This document shows positions 28,047 to 35,959 of a DNA stretch of 64,000 bases, piece after piece. The translations under genes were made by a program, and so were the position numbers. The stretch is taken from assembly GCA_036501185.1 (NCBI GenBank), contig DASYAU010000164.1, forward strand, positions 92,859 to 156,858. Direction: 5' to 3'. Numbering within the stretch: position 1 is the first letter of the stretch; each line of letters opens with the position of its first letter. Below the pieces are notes generated by a model that searched no databases, had not been told where the DNA came from, and saw nothing but the letters and a program-made list of their open reading frames with translations. Origin of the DNA: Korobacter sp036501185 (lineage in GTDB: Bacteria; Acidobacteriota; Terriglobia; Terriglobales; Acidobacteriaceae).

Positions 28047-29120
28047 ATGAAAAAGCTCGTTCTTCCGTTCCTCTTGATCACGACCCTCGCTTTGCCGCTC
28101 CTCGCAGGCGACGACACGGTCGTCGAAGAGATCATTGCGCGCGTCAACAACCAGATCATTACCCGCGCCGACCTTCGACGCGAAAGCGAACAGGTCCTCG
28201 AACAGCTGAAGCAGCAGGATGCCGCCACCGCCGACCAGAAATTCGTTGCGCGCCAAAAGGACGTCCTACGCGATCTCATCGACCAGCAGTTGCTCGTCGA
28301 TAAGGCCACCGACCTCGGGATCTCCGCCGATGCCGAAGTGATCAAGCAACTCGACGAGATGCGCAAGCAGATGGGCCTTGCCGATATGGATGCCCTCGAA
28401 AAGGCCGCGCAGGAGCAGGGAATCTCGTTTGAAGATTTCAAACAGAACATGAAAAACCGCATCCTCACCCAGCGCGTGATCAGTTCGGAAGTCGGCCAGC
28501 ACGTCCCGGTCACCAAAGAGGATGAGCAGAAGTACTATGAAGCCCACAAAAGCGAGATGGATCGTCCGGAGCAAGTCCGCCTAAGCGAAATCTTGGTTCC
28601 TGTCGATTCCTCCAACGATCCGGACGCTACGAAGGCGCAGAAAAAAGCCGACGCGATCGAAGCCGAGCTCAAGTCCGGCAAGAAATTCGATGAGGTTGCG
28701 AAAGCGCAATCCGGCGGCCCGACAAAAGAACAGGGTGGCGATCTCGGATATTTCAAGCGTGGCGTACTGGCCCAGCAGCTCGAGGCCACCGTCTTTCCGA
28801 TGAAAGAAGGTACCTTCTCCGATCCCATCCGCACCAAGCAGGGCTGGGTCATCATCAAGGTCACCGAACACCAGCAGGCCGGAATTCCTCAGCTCTCTGC
28901 CGTCGAACCGAAGATCCAGGAAGCGGTTTACATGGACAAGCTGGAGCCCGCTCTGCGTGCCTATCTCACTAAGTTGCGTGAAGAAGCGTACATCGACATC
29001 AAGCCCGGCTACATTGATACTGCTGCCAGCCCGAACGAGACCAAGCCGATCTACACCACTGCGGTCGATACGCATGCCAAAGCGAAGCTGAAGAAGAAAA
29101 AGAAGTTCGGCATCTTCTAA
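28047..29120 (+). CDS. SurA-like periplasmic peptidyl-prolyl isomerase (parvulin/PpiC)
   Basis: The product has 357 residues; AGGAG at 28039-28043 sets the ATG at 28047. The signal peptide is MKKLVLPFLLITTLALPLLAG. The N-terminal part (VVEEIIARVNNQIITRADL and VLRDLIDQQLLVDKA) matches the SurA_N chaperone module. One parvulin domain lies at about 180-285 (EQVRLSEILVPV, GGDLGYFKRGVLAQQLEATVF and TKQGWVIIKV). It would assist folding of outer-membrane proteins in the periplasm. The protein ends in a Lys-rich tail (KAKLKKKKKFGIF), which is unusual and may touch the membrane or RNA. A strong terminator follows 3 nt after the stop. Confidence 0.92.
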   Translation: MKKLVLPFLLITTLALPLLAGDDTVVEEIIARVNNQIITRADLRRESEQVLEQLKQQDAATADQKFVARQKDVLRDLIDQQLLVDKATDLGISADAEVIKQLDEMRKQMGLADMDALEKAAQEQGISFEDFKQNMKNRILTQRVISSEVGQHVPVTKEDEQKYYEAHKSEMDRPEQVRLSEILVPVDSSNDPDATKAQKKADAIEAELKSGKKFDEVAKAQSGGPTKEQGGDLGYFKRGVLAQQLEATVFPMKEGTFSDPIRTKQGWVIIKVTEHQQAGIPQLSAVEPKIQEAVYMDKLEPALRAYLTKLREEAYIDIKPGYIDTAASPNETKPIYTTAVDTHAKAKLKKKKKFGIF

Positions 29121-29122
29121 TC

Positions 29123-29148
29123 AAAGGCGCTCTGAGGAGCGCCTTTTT
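29123..29148 (+). terminator. Rho-independent terminator after the PPIase gene
   Basis: Stem AAAGGCGCTC (29123-29132) pairs with GAGCGCCTTT (29137-29146) around loop TGAG, and runs into a T-tract. Confidence 0.93.
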
Positions 29149-29239
29149 CCTTGCCATAATTTCGCCCCAGATTTTCACAATCATTCACAACTTTGACCTG
29201 ATTCGCACAGCTTCTGAACAGGCATGTCTCATTCCGTCA

Positions 29240-29268
29240 TTGAGCGATTTTCTGCGTTATTGCATTCT
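29240..29268 (+). promoter_or_regulatory. Candidate promoter for the structured RNA
   Basis: TTGAGC (29240-29245) and CATTCT (29263-29268) have 17-bp spacing. The expected start near 29276 falls just before the first pairing segment of the RNA. The -10 match is only fair. Confidence 0.35.
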
Positions 29269-29739
29269 TTCTTTCACGCAAGGGTTCTTTCTGTAGCGTG
29301 CAGTTTCACAATCCGCGGAACGAAGGTGGTTTTAATGTGGAGGTCGCGCGGCAGGCGCGGCAGCCAACTCCAGGCTGGCAAACTCAGCGTGGAGCATGCA
29401 AGAGAACCACGTCACCCGAGAGGGATTCGTCTCGCTGGAGCGTGGCGGGAGCGCAGGTTTCATCGGCCGAGTTTGCGGAAACGCAAACTGCCGGCAATGA
29501 GCCAGCAGTTCGCAGGGATGGATGAACTCGTTTCACCCATCGCTGCGAATCGCAGGGAAAAGTCGTCGCTGAGCCGAGCTTTCGAAAGAGAGTTCCGCTC
29601 GCCGGCCTGGCAAGAGTCGGCCTTTGGCCGCGGATTGCTTGCCTGCGCTACCGCACGATTTCATTTCCGGCGTTCGAAGTGAACGCTGGAAGAGAAACCG
29701 GCAAACTGCATCCCGGAAACGGCAGAAAAACCTGACGGG

Positions 29740-29782
29740 GCGGCTCGATTGGTGGCTGGCCATCGAGCCGCATTCGCTTTTT
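29740..29782 (+). terminator. First intrinsic terminator of the structured RNA
   Basis: A perfect 10-bp stem GCGGCTCGAT (29740-29749) / ATCGAGCCGC (29762-29771) with a 12-nt loop is followed by ATTCGC and T5 (29778-29782). Confidence 0.7.
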
Positions 29783-29785
29783 ATG

Positions 29786-29810
29786 GCGAAGATCTGGAAT
29801 CTTCGCTTTT
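29786..29810 (+). terminator. Second intrinsic terminator, directly upstream of dnaB
   Basis: A perfect 8-bp stem GCGAAGAT (29786-29793) / ATCTTCGC (29799-29806) with loop CTGGA is followed by TTTTATTT. dnaB starts 30 bp later. Confidence 0.75.
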
Positions 29811-29840
29811 ATTTCGCTATCCTTCCGGTAAAGGTCCTCG

Positions 29841-31214
29841 ATGGCAACCATCAATCAAAGTCTGGATCGCGGTCTTCCCGCCGCCATCGAAGCCGAAAAA
29901 TCCATTCTCGGCGCTATTCTCCTCGACAACGCCATTTACGACCAGACCACCGGCCTGAAGTCCGAGGATTTCTACCTCGACGGCCACCGCCGCATCTTCT
30001 CCGCGATGATTGACCTGCGCGAGACCTCCCGCGCCATCGACATCATCACCCTCACCGACGAACTTGGCCGCCGCAAGGATCTGGAAGGCTCGGGCGGCGT
30101 CGCTTACATCGCGTCGCTCACTGACGGCGTTCCCCGCCGTCCCAGCATCGATCAGTACATCAAGATCGTTCGTGGCAAGGCGATGCTGCGCTCCGTCATT
30201 CACGCCTGCAACAACATCATGTCGCGGGCGATCGACCAGTCCGACGAAGTCGAAGAAATCCTCGACCAGGCCGAAGCCAGCATCTTCCAGATCTCGCAGG
30301 GCCGCGTAAATAACGACTTCAAAGACATCGGCTCGATCGTCAAAGACTCCTTCGGCTCCGTCGACGCGCTGCTCAAGCGTGGCCAGCGCATCACCGGCCT
30401 CGAAACCCACTTCAGCGACCTGGACGGCCTCACCAGCGGCCTCCAGCCCTCCGACCTCGTCATCATCGCCGCCCGTCCCTCGATGGGCAAAACCGCCTTC
30501 GCCATGAACATCGCCGAAAACGCCGCCGTCATGGACGGCAAGGTCGTCGGCATCTTCTCCCTGGAAATGTCGCGTGAAGCCCTTCTGCTGCGCATGCTCT
30601 GCTCGCAGTCGCAGGTGAACTCGCACAACATGCGCACCGGCTTCCTCGGCCGCGAAGACATTGGCAAACTCCAAGCCGGACTCGAGCGCCTGCTCCGCGC
30701 GCCGCTTTTCATCGACGACACGCCCGGTATCTCTGTCAGCGAAATGCGCGCCAAGGCCCGCCGCCTCGCCCAGATGAAAGGCCAACTCGACTTGATCGTC
30801 GTCGATTACCTGCAGCTCATGTCGGGCACACCCATCGGCGGCAAGCGCTTCGAAAACCGCACCCAGGAAGTTTCCGCCATCTCGCGCGGCCTGAAGGCCG
30901 TTGCCAAGGAACTCCGCGTCCCCGTAGTCGCGCTCTCGCAGCTAAGCCGCGCCCCTGAGCAGCGGGGCAGTGGCGATAACGAGCCCAAGCTCAGCGATCT
31001 CCGCGAATCCGGCTCCATCGAGCAGGACGCCGATGTCGTCATGTTCCTCTTCCGCCCCGAGTACTACGACCGCGACAACGTGGACCTCGAAGGTATCGCC
31101 AAGCTCATCATCGGCAAGCAACGTAACGGTCCCACCGACTCCGTCCAGCTCGCGTTCCAGAAAGAATTCACCCGCTTCATGGATCTCGACCGGAGCGCCT
31201 GGATCAAGGGGTGA
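29841..31214 (+). CDS. dnaB: Replicative DNA helicase DnaB
   Basis: The product has 457 residues from the ATG at 29841, with AAAGGT 8 nt upstream. The N-terminal domain (EAEKSILGAILLDNAIYDQT) is typical of DnaB. The RecA-like C-terminal domain has a Walker A motif AARPSMGKTAFA at about 210-221, a Walker B region LDLIVVDYLQLM and the sensor segment VALSQLSRAPEQR; the block RLSDLRESGSIEQDAD-like is present as LSDLRESGSIEQDADVVMFL. It is the hexameric 5'-3' helicase of the replication fork. No intein is present. The usual rpsF-rpsR-rplI neighbours are absent; instead it follows the structured RNA and its terminators. Confidence 0.97.
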   Translation: MATINQSLDRGLPAAIEAEKSILGAILLDNAIYDQTTGLKSEDFYLDGHRRIFSAMIDLRETSRAIDIITLTDELGRRKDLEGSGGVAYIASLTDGVPRRPSIDQYIKIVRGKAMLRSVIHACNNIMSRAIDQSDEVEEILDQAEASIFQISQGRVNNDFKDIGSIVKDSFGSVDALLKRGQRITGLETHFSDLDGLTSGLQPSDLVIIAARPSMGKTAFAMNIAENAAVMDGKVVGIFSLEMSREALLLRMLCSQSQVNSHNMRTGFLGREDIGKLQAGLERLLRAPLFIDDTPGISVSEMRAKARRLAQMKGQLDLIVVDYLQLMSGTPIGGKRFENRTQEVSAISRGLKAVAKELRVPVVALSQLSRAPEQRGSGDNEPKLSDLRESGSIEQDADVVMFLFRPEYYDRDNVDLEGIAKLIIGKQRNGPTDSVQLAFQKEFTRFMDLDRSAWIKG

Positions 31215-31313
31215 GGACGGTCGATTCCGTTCCGTTATTACTCGGCACTCTGGTGGCGACAAACTAGCCGGACGTATCACTATGCCAGTGCCGCAGGCAC
31301 GCAATACGTCTAG

Positions 31314-31373
31314 GCCCGGTCTAAGACCGGGAAAGCGTCCGCCGCCTCGGTGAGTCCGCTCCAGCGGACGGCA
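31314..31373. repeat. Composite palindromic repeat, family B copy 2
   Basis: Hairpin 1 is CCCGGTC-TAA-GACCGGG (about 31316-31332). Hairpin 2 is GTCCGC-TCCA-GCGGAC (31354-31369), followed by GGCA. It matches the layout of the elements at 18138 and 58312. Confidence 0.6.
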
Positions 31374-31480
31374 CGCCCGATAGGCCCACTTTTTCTATTG
31401 CACCTCGCGCCCTCCGCGACTACCGTGTTCCCACTTCCAAATCCATTCCCTCTGCGGCGCACCGCGTAGAAAGGAATTCC

Positions 31481-32224
31481 GTGGGTGCCAGTGCTCGTCC
31501 GGCGGCCGTTGTAGCGCGTCTGCGAACGCCTGGCTTCAAGGCGTTTCTCGGCCGCTACTTCTACTTCTCCATGACGCTGCTCATGGCCTCGCTTGCTGTC
31601 TGGGCCTTCAGCGACACCGTTGACCCCAACCTGCTGCACGCTAACCCGCCACGCCCGCGTTTGCTGTGGTTCCACGGCCTCGCATTTGCCGCCTGGATCG
31701 CAGTTTTCGTCGCGCAATCTACGCTGGTGAGAGTCCGGAAAGTCCGCGTGCACCGCACGCTCGGATGGTTCGGCGCCGCCTTGGCTGCGATCATGATCGT
31801 CACCGGTTTCATGGTGGCGAATGTCATGCTGCGATTCGAGACCGTCGCGCTCCACCGCAACGTCGCGTCGTTCCTCGCGATCCTCTGGTGCGATCTCATC
31901 ATCTTTGGCGCATGCATGGCGCTGGCCATCTACTTCCGTAAGCGGCCCGAATTCCATCGCCGCCTGGCTTTCCTCGCCAGCTGCCAGCTCACGCAAGCCG
32001 TCTTCGTGCGCTTCCACTACATTGGAAGGCACACCCTCTACTTTCCGGCGCTCGACCTGCTGATCGTCGCCGGCATGTTGCGCGACCTCATCGTGGATGG
32101 GCGCGTCAACCGGATCTATCTCTACGTTTTTCCCGCGATGCTGGTGCTGCAGGGCGCGTCCACCTATTTGCAACTAATGAATCCAAGCTGGTGGCAGGCC
32201 GCCACACACGCGATTTTAGGATGA
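31481..32224 (+). CDS. Seven-span membrane protein of unknown function
   Basis: The product has 247 residues from a GTG at 31481, with AAGGA 5-9 nt upstream. Six to seven membrane helices are visible, including FYFSMTLLMASLAVWAF, LLWFHGLAFAAWIAVFVAQ and LGWFGAALAAIMIVTGFMVA. Histidines recur at helix ends (LWFHG, VHRTLG, LHRNV, EFHRRL and FHYIGRH), which could bind heme or another cofactor, but no family motif proves it. Similar proteins are common in soil bacteria and carry no assigned role. The stop lies 7 bp before the imine-reductase-like gene, so the two probably form an operon. Confidence 0.78.
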   Translation: MGASARPAAVVARLRTPGFKAFLGRYFYFSMTLLMASLAVWAFSDTVDPNLLHANPPRPRLLWFHGLAFAAWIAVFVAQSTLVRVRKVRVHRTLGWFGAALAAIMIVTGFMVANVMLRFETVALHRNVASFLAILWCDLIIFGACMALAIYFRKRPEFHRRLAFLASCQLTQAVFVRFHYIGRHTLYFPALDLLIVAGMLRDLIVDGRVNRIYLYVFPAMLVLQGASTYLQLMNPSWWQAATHAILG

Positions 32225-32231
32225 GGACTTC

Positions 32232-33110
32232 ATGAGCCAGAAAGTCACCGTAATCGGAGCGGGACGCATGGGATCGGCCCTTGCGACCGCGCTTTTCAGC
32301 AAGGGATTTGCGACAAGCGTTTGGAATCGAACAGCCGCGAAGACGGAGCCACTCGCTCGCCTCGGCATGCACGTCGCGCCTGACCTGCTCGAAGCTGTCG
32401 TGAGCGCCGACGTTGTCATCGTGAACATCCTCGACTACAACTCGACCAACGACCTCTTGTGGCTGCCAGAAATTGAGTCCGCCCTGCGAGGCAAGGTGCT
32501 CGTGCAACTCACCACCGGCACACCCGACGAGGCGAGGGAAGCAGAGTCCTGGGCCCAAGCGCACGGAATCGACTATCTCGACGGCGCCATCATGTCTTGG
32601 CCCGTGGACATCGGCCAACCCAAAGCGACGATTGTCTATGCCGGCTCCGAAGAACTCTTCACCCGCGTGAAGCCGGTCTTACTTGCCTTCGGTGACAACG
32701 TCGTCTATCTCGGCCCGCAAATCGGCCACGCCGATGCCTTCGACATGGCCGCCTTGTCTTTCGCGATGGGTGGGATGCTTGGCTTTCTCCAGGGCTACGT
32801 CGTCTATGAAGCCGAGGGGCTATCGCCGGAAGGCTTCATGCCGTTCATCAAAGGCCTCATGCCGGTCCTCGATATGATCCTCAGCAGCCTCCATGGCACG
32901 CTGCAATCGAAGGATTACGCCAACACCCAGGCTGCGCTCGACGTCTGGGCGCCGTGCCCGCGAGAGCTGATGAAGTGGTGTAGCGCCCACGGCGTGGACC
33001 ACAGCTTCGTCGAGCCGCAACTCCGGCTCATGGAAAAAGCGATCAAAGCCGGCAAAGGCCAATTTGACTTCAGCTATCTCTACGAGGTGCTGAAAAATCG
33101 CGCCATGTGA
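32232..33110 (+). CDS. NAD(P)-dependent oxidoreductase, imine-reductase-like
   Basis: The product has 292 residues. The Rossmann motif GAGRMGSALA starts at residue 9, and WNRT follows the second strand, which suggests NADP preference. LDGAIMSWP matches the imine reductase signature better than the 6-phosphogluconate or 3-hydroxyisobutyrate dehydrogenases of the same superfamily. The helical C-terminal half (ADAFDMAALSFAMGGMLGF) would form the interlocked dimer, and the Asp there fits the catalytic position of many imine reductases. It would reduce cyclic imines or related C=N bonds; the natural substrate is unknown. It follows the membrane-protein gene by 7 bp, and AGGA lies just upstream of its ATG. 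Confidence 0.86.
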   Translation: MSQKVTVIGAGRMGSALATALFSKGFATSVWNRTAAKTEPLARLGMHVAPDLLEAVVSADVVIVNILDYNSTNDLLWLPEIESALRGKVLVQLTTGTPDEAREAESWAQAHGIDYLDGAIMSWPVDIGQPKATIVYAGSEELFTRVKPVLLAFGDNVVYLGPQIGHADAFDMAALSFAMGGMLGFLQGYVVYEAEGLSPEGFMPFIKGLMPVLDMILSSLHGTLQSKDYANTQAALDVWAPCPRELMKWCSAHGVDHSFVEPQLRLMEKAIKAGKGQFDFSYLYEVLKNRAM

Positions 33111-33286
33111 TCGAGAAGCCGTGAATGAGTCGGTTCGTGCAGCTTCAAACCTGGCGACAACGGGTTGTGAATTCTGCGTCCTAAATGCCAGCAGCGCCAT
33201 CAGAATAAGTACGACCTGCTAGTTAGATTCGTCCGCTACACAACCAACCAATGAACAGTCGAGGACTCATTCCAGGAGCGCCCCAC

Positions 33287-33841
33287 ATGAACAGTTTCGA
33301 TTCTTTGTTAAAACGCAATAAGGATTTCGCAGCGAGTCAGTCTGCCGCGCGCGAGCTTATGCCCCAAGCCCTGCCGAACGTAAAAGCACTCATCATTGGT
33401 TGCGCTGATATGCGTGTGGATCCGGCTCACGTACTTGGAATCAAACCTGGCGAAGCCGTCGTGGTACGGAACATCGGCGGCCGAATTACTCCTGGCTTGT
33501 TGGAGCAGTTAGGACTGCTAGGGAGAATCGGACAGTCGGCGAAAGCGGTTCCCGGAGGTGGTGGGGAGTTTCATCTCATCGTGATCCAACACACCAACTG
33601 CGGTATCACGTATCTTGCGAACGACCCCTCCTCACTATCGCGCTACTTTCAGATACCGGAAGGGGAGCTCAAGAACAAGAAGGTCACAGTTCCCCGTGCG
33701 GCGGTTGCAGCAGACATCGCTTTGCTGCGGTCCATTCCCGGACTGCCGGAAAACTGGCTCGTGTCTGGCCTGATCTATGACGTCGTTACCGGTCTGGTTG
33801 AGGTTATCGTCCCGCCCTCGGCGTTCCGGGCCGCGGCGTAA
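33287..33841 (+). CDS. Beta-class carbonic anhydrase
   Basis: The product has 184 residues. AGGAG (33274-33278) sets the start at the ATG at 33287 rather than 33251. Zinc-site residues are Cys39 with the Asp41-Arg43 dyad in GCADMRVDP, and His102 and Cys105 in QHTNCG. All three metal ligands and the Asp/Arg pair are present, so it should be active. It interconverts CO2 and bicarbonate in the cytoplasm. The conserved glycine block RNIGGRITPG follows the first ligand. It is a single-gene unit; a palindromic element lies just after its stop and may help termination. Confidence 0.92.
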   Translation: MNSFDSLLKRNKDFAASQSAARELMPQALPNVKALIIGCADMRVDPAHVLGIKPGEAVVVRNIGGRITPGLLEQLGLLGRIGQSAKAVPGGGGEFHLIVIQHTNCGITYLANDPSSLSRYFQIPEGELKNKKVTVPRAAVAADIALLRSIPGLPENWLVSGLIYDVVTGLVEVIVPPSAFRAAA

Positions 33842-33845
33842 TTAG

Positions 33846-33882
33846 CGGGTGCCCCAGGTTTCGCGGTTTTCGAAACCTGGGA
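33846..33882. repeat. GGGTGCCC-type intergenic hairpin, copy 1
   Basis: GCGGGTGCC leads into an 11-bp perfect stem CCCAGGTTTCG (33853-33863) / CGAAACCTGGG (33871-33881). Related elements lie near 48664-48704 and 56257-56301. There is no U-tract after it, so termination is doubtful. Confidence 0.6.
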
Positions 33883-33903
33883 ATTTCCGAATGTTCGTAA
33901 CAG

Positions 33904-33958
33904 GGCAGCGCTTCAGCGCTGCCGTAATGCTCGCCTTTGACAGGGGCTTCAGCCCCTG
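33904..33958. repeat. TTCA-loop palindrome pair, family A copy 1
   Basis: GGCAGCGC-TTCA-GCGCTGCC (33904-33923) is followed by CAGGGGC-TTCA-GCCCCTG (33941-33958). The first palindrome recurs exactly at 50586 and 53671. Confidence 0.85.
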
Positions 33959-33994
33959 CATCTCGCGGTCAGCCTCGTCGCTCGATCTCTTGCA

Positions 33995-34683
33995 TCAGTG
34001 GACCAGCACCGGACGCGCAATCGCTTTCTTGCGGCCTGCCCACCCTATCTTCACCAGCCAATAAAACATTGCCAGGAACGGCACCGCAGTCAGCATCCAC
34101 AACATCCCCGTCTTGCGCATGCACACCGGGAAGATGTGTGCGCGCGCCAGGAACACCGAACCGGCGGCAATGAAAAGTCCAAAGCACATCCGCCACAAAT
34201 GCCGCGCGATTCGTTGTGTGTATGTAAGGTTTCGGCGCACGAGCATGCGAATATCGCCTACTGCCGAAAGCGTCGCAATCGTTCTCAGGAAGAAATAGGG
34301 GCCGGCAGGGAGGTCGAAACGCATCCCGTTTGGCTCCTGGTGGCCTGGACGCCGAACATCGCCATCGCAACCGCGACTGCTGAAATCATGATCAGCGCCG
34401 CCCAATCGAACCATCGGATCTTGCCGTCGTGGCGCCGCGCCGCCATCCACGCGGTCGAGATCATGTACAAGGTAAGCAGCCCGCCAATTACATTGCCCGG
34501 CTGCGCTTTCACCACTGCAAGAAAGGCGCCGTCGCTGGCCATGATCAGCATGGCGATGCAAAACACAATTCCGATCAGGATGTGCCGCCGCGAGCCTTTG
34601 CGCACGGCGAGCGCCGCGTACCCGGTGATCAACCCAACTGTGCCGCCGGTGATATGCAGCAGCAACAATGGAGAGTAATGCAC
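33995..34683 (-). pseudogene. Frameshifted multi-span membrane protein gene
   Basis: Two overlapping minus-strand frames together make one protein. The first part starts at a GTG at 34683 with a perfect AGGAGG 5 nt upstream and reads HYSPLLLLHITGGTVGLITG and following membrane helices down to FGVQATRSQ. The frame then shifts by one base near 34325-34335. The continuation reads NGMRFDLPAGPYFFL, then MLVRRNLTYTQRIARHLWRM and three more hydrophobic helices to the stop at 33995. One missing base in the CCAAAC run would restore the frame (giving SPNGM). It is either a genuine recent pseudogene or a sequencing error. The intact form would be a membrane protein of about 229 residues, resembling uncharacterised DUF2306-like proteins; function is unknown. 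Confidence 0.75.
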
Positions 34684-34749
34684 AACGTCCTCCTCATCCC
34701 GGAGAGGCCCGCTTTTCAGTACGCAGCGGAAGGGTTGAGAGTTCCGCCA

Positions 34750-34755
34750 TATAAT
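34750..34755 (+). promoter_or_regulatory. Perfect -10 box directly before alr
   Basis: TATAAT lies 7 bp before the alr GTG (34763). No good -35 is seen at 16-18 bp. Transcription starting at the usual distance would begin at the start codon, giving a leaderless message. Confidence 0.5.
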
Positions 34756-34762
34756 CTTTTTC

Positions 34763-35935
34763 GTGGCCGCTCCCTCCACTGAAATCACCGTCAACACTCG
34801 CCCCACCTGGGCCGAGGTCGATCTCGCGGCGCTGCGCCACAATTTTCGAACTCTCGCGGCACACGTCGCGCCGAAAGCCCTGATCTGCGCGGTAGTGAAG
34901 TGCGACGCCTATGGACACGGCGCGCTGGAATGTGCGCAAGCGCTCGAAGCCGAGGGCGCCAAGTGGTTCGGCGTCACCAATCCGTCGGAAGGCCTGGTGA
35001 TGCGTCGAGGCGGAATTAAAGGGCGCATTCTTTTGCTCAGTGGTTTCTGGCAAGGCGAAGAAGAAGCTGTCCTCGAGAACAACCTAACCCCTGCGGTCTG
35101 GACCGAAGGCCATTTCGCGTGGCTCGATGCCGCCGCCAAGCGCGCAGGGAAGACCAAGGTCCCAGTCCATCTCAAGATCGACACCGGCATGTCGCGCCTC
35201 GGCGTGCGCTGGAATGAACTGCCCACGCTCCTGCCGAAACTCTTCCGCGTGCGACGCCTCAGCACCGAAGGCGTCTGGAGCCATCTCGCATCGTCGGAAA
35301 TTGTTGATGCCTTCGATGCGCAGGCGCAGATCGCCAACTTCGAACAGGCGCTCACCTATCTCGACAACGAAGGCGTGAAGTGGAAGTACCGCCATCTGGC
35401 CAACAGTGCCGCCGTCGCCGTCCGCCCTTCCACCTGGTACGACATGGTGCGTCCCGGCCTGCTGCTATATGGTCACTGCCTGCCGCTGAGCCACACCAAC
35501 GAGTCGCAGCCCGAAGTCCATCTTCAACTCGCATTGAAGCCGGTTCTCTCGTGGAAGACGCGCGTCGTCGACATTCGTCGCGTGCCCGCCGGACAAGGCG
35601 TCGGCTACGGTTCAACGTTTACAACGCGCAAGCCCTCGCTGCTCGCGACGATTCCCGTCGGGTACGGCGACGGCTATCTGCGCGCTCTCTCCAATCGCGG
35701 CCGCGTTCTCGTGCGCGGCGGCTACGCGCCCATCGCCGGCAACGTCTCCATGGACCTCACGATCGTCGACGTCTCGCGCATCCCCGGTGTTGCTGTCGGA
35801 GACGAAGTCACTTTGATCGGTCGCGATGGCGAGAAGACGATCGAAGTCGAAGAACTCGCCCGCCATTACAAATCGATCCCGTACGAAGTAATGTGCGGGA
35901 TCTCGAAGCGTGTGCCCAGGAAATACATCCAATAG
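34763..35935 (+). CDS. alr: Alanine racemase
   Basis: The product has 390 residues from a GTG at 34763. The PLP lysine is Lys46 in AVVKCDAYGHGA, and the second catalytic base is Tyr282 in GVGYGSTF. KIDTGMSRLG and the TIPVGYGDGY block are also in place. The enzyme makes D-alanine for peptidoglycan. No Shine-Dalgarno sequence is seen; instead a TATAAT box sits 7 bp upstream, so leaderless translation is likely. It is followed after 24 bp by the MFS gene, which may share its transcript. It is divergent from the frameshifted membrane gene. Confidence 0.96.
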   Translation: MAAPSTEITVNTRPTWAEVDLAALRHNFRTLAAHVAPKALICAVVKCDAYGHGALECAQALEAEGAKWFGVTNPSEGLVMRRGGIKGRILLLSGFWQGEEEAVLENNLTPAVWTEGHFAWLDAAAKRAGKTKVPVHLKIDTGMSRLGVRWNELPTLLPKLFRVRRLSTEGVWSHLASSEIVDAFDAQAQIANFEQALTYLDNEGVKWKYRHLANSAAVAVRPSTWYDMVRPGLLLYGHCLPLSHTNESQPEVHLQLALKPVLSWKTRVVDIRRVPAGQGVGYGSTFTTRKPSLLATIPVGYGDGYLRALSNRGRVLVRGGYAPIAGNVSMDLTIVDVSRIPGVAVGDEVTLIGRDGEKTIEVEELARHYKSIPYEVMCGISKRVPRKYIQ

Positions 35936-35959
35936 CGTTGGCTCCGCCGGTCATTCGCT

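Larger units (their letters stand above)
29276..29810 (+). ncRNA. Candidate large structured noncoding RNA upstream of dnaB
   Basis: The interval lies between the PPIase terminator and dnaB and contains no convincing protein. It folds into a chain of hairpins. Examples are GTTTGCG-GAAA-CGCAAAC (29471-29488) inside a CGGC/GCCG helix (29464-29493); a 13-bp hairpin with two 1x1 mismatches at 29512-29546; CTTT/AAAG inside GAGC/GCTC at 29571-29600; GGCAAG/CTTGCC enclosing GGCC/GGCC at 29609-29643; GCGTTC/GAACGC at 29670-29686; and a GAAA-capped hairpin at 29713-29722. GGTTCT (29283-29288) can pair with AGAACC (29403-29408) as a long-range closing helix. The interval ends with two intrinsic terminators. 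It does not show RNase P, tmRNA, 6S or SRP RNA landmarks that I can recognise. The 5' end is inferred from a weak promoter. Confidence 0.6.

Noticed and set aside
29224..29682. 152-residue open frame in the structured-RNA region
   Set aside because: It is Arg/Ser-rich without domains or Shine-Dalgarno, and its sequence is better explained by hairpins.
29150..29840. Known structured RNAs (RNase P RNA, tmRNA, 6S, SRP RNA, group II intron) for the region before dnaB
   Set aside because: The P4-region phrase of RNase P, the tRNA-like ends of tmRNA, the SRP tetraloop region and a group II domain V were looked for and not found by eye. A covariance search is still needed.
31310..32173. 287-residue minus-strand frame over the seven-span membrane gene
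   Set aside because: It is His/Asp/Arg-rich shadow sequence. The plus strand shows clear membrane helices and a Shine-Dalgarno.
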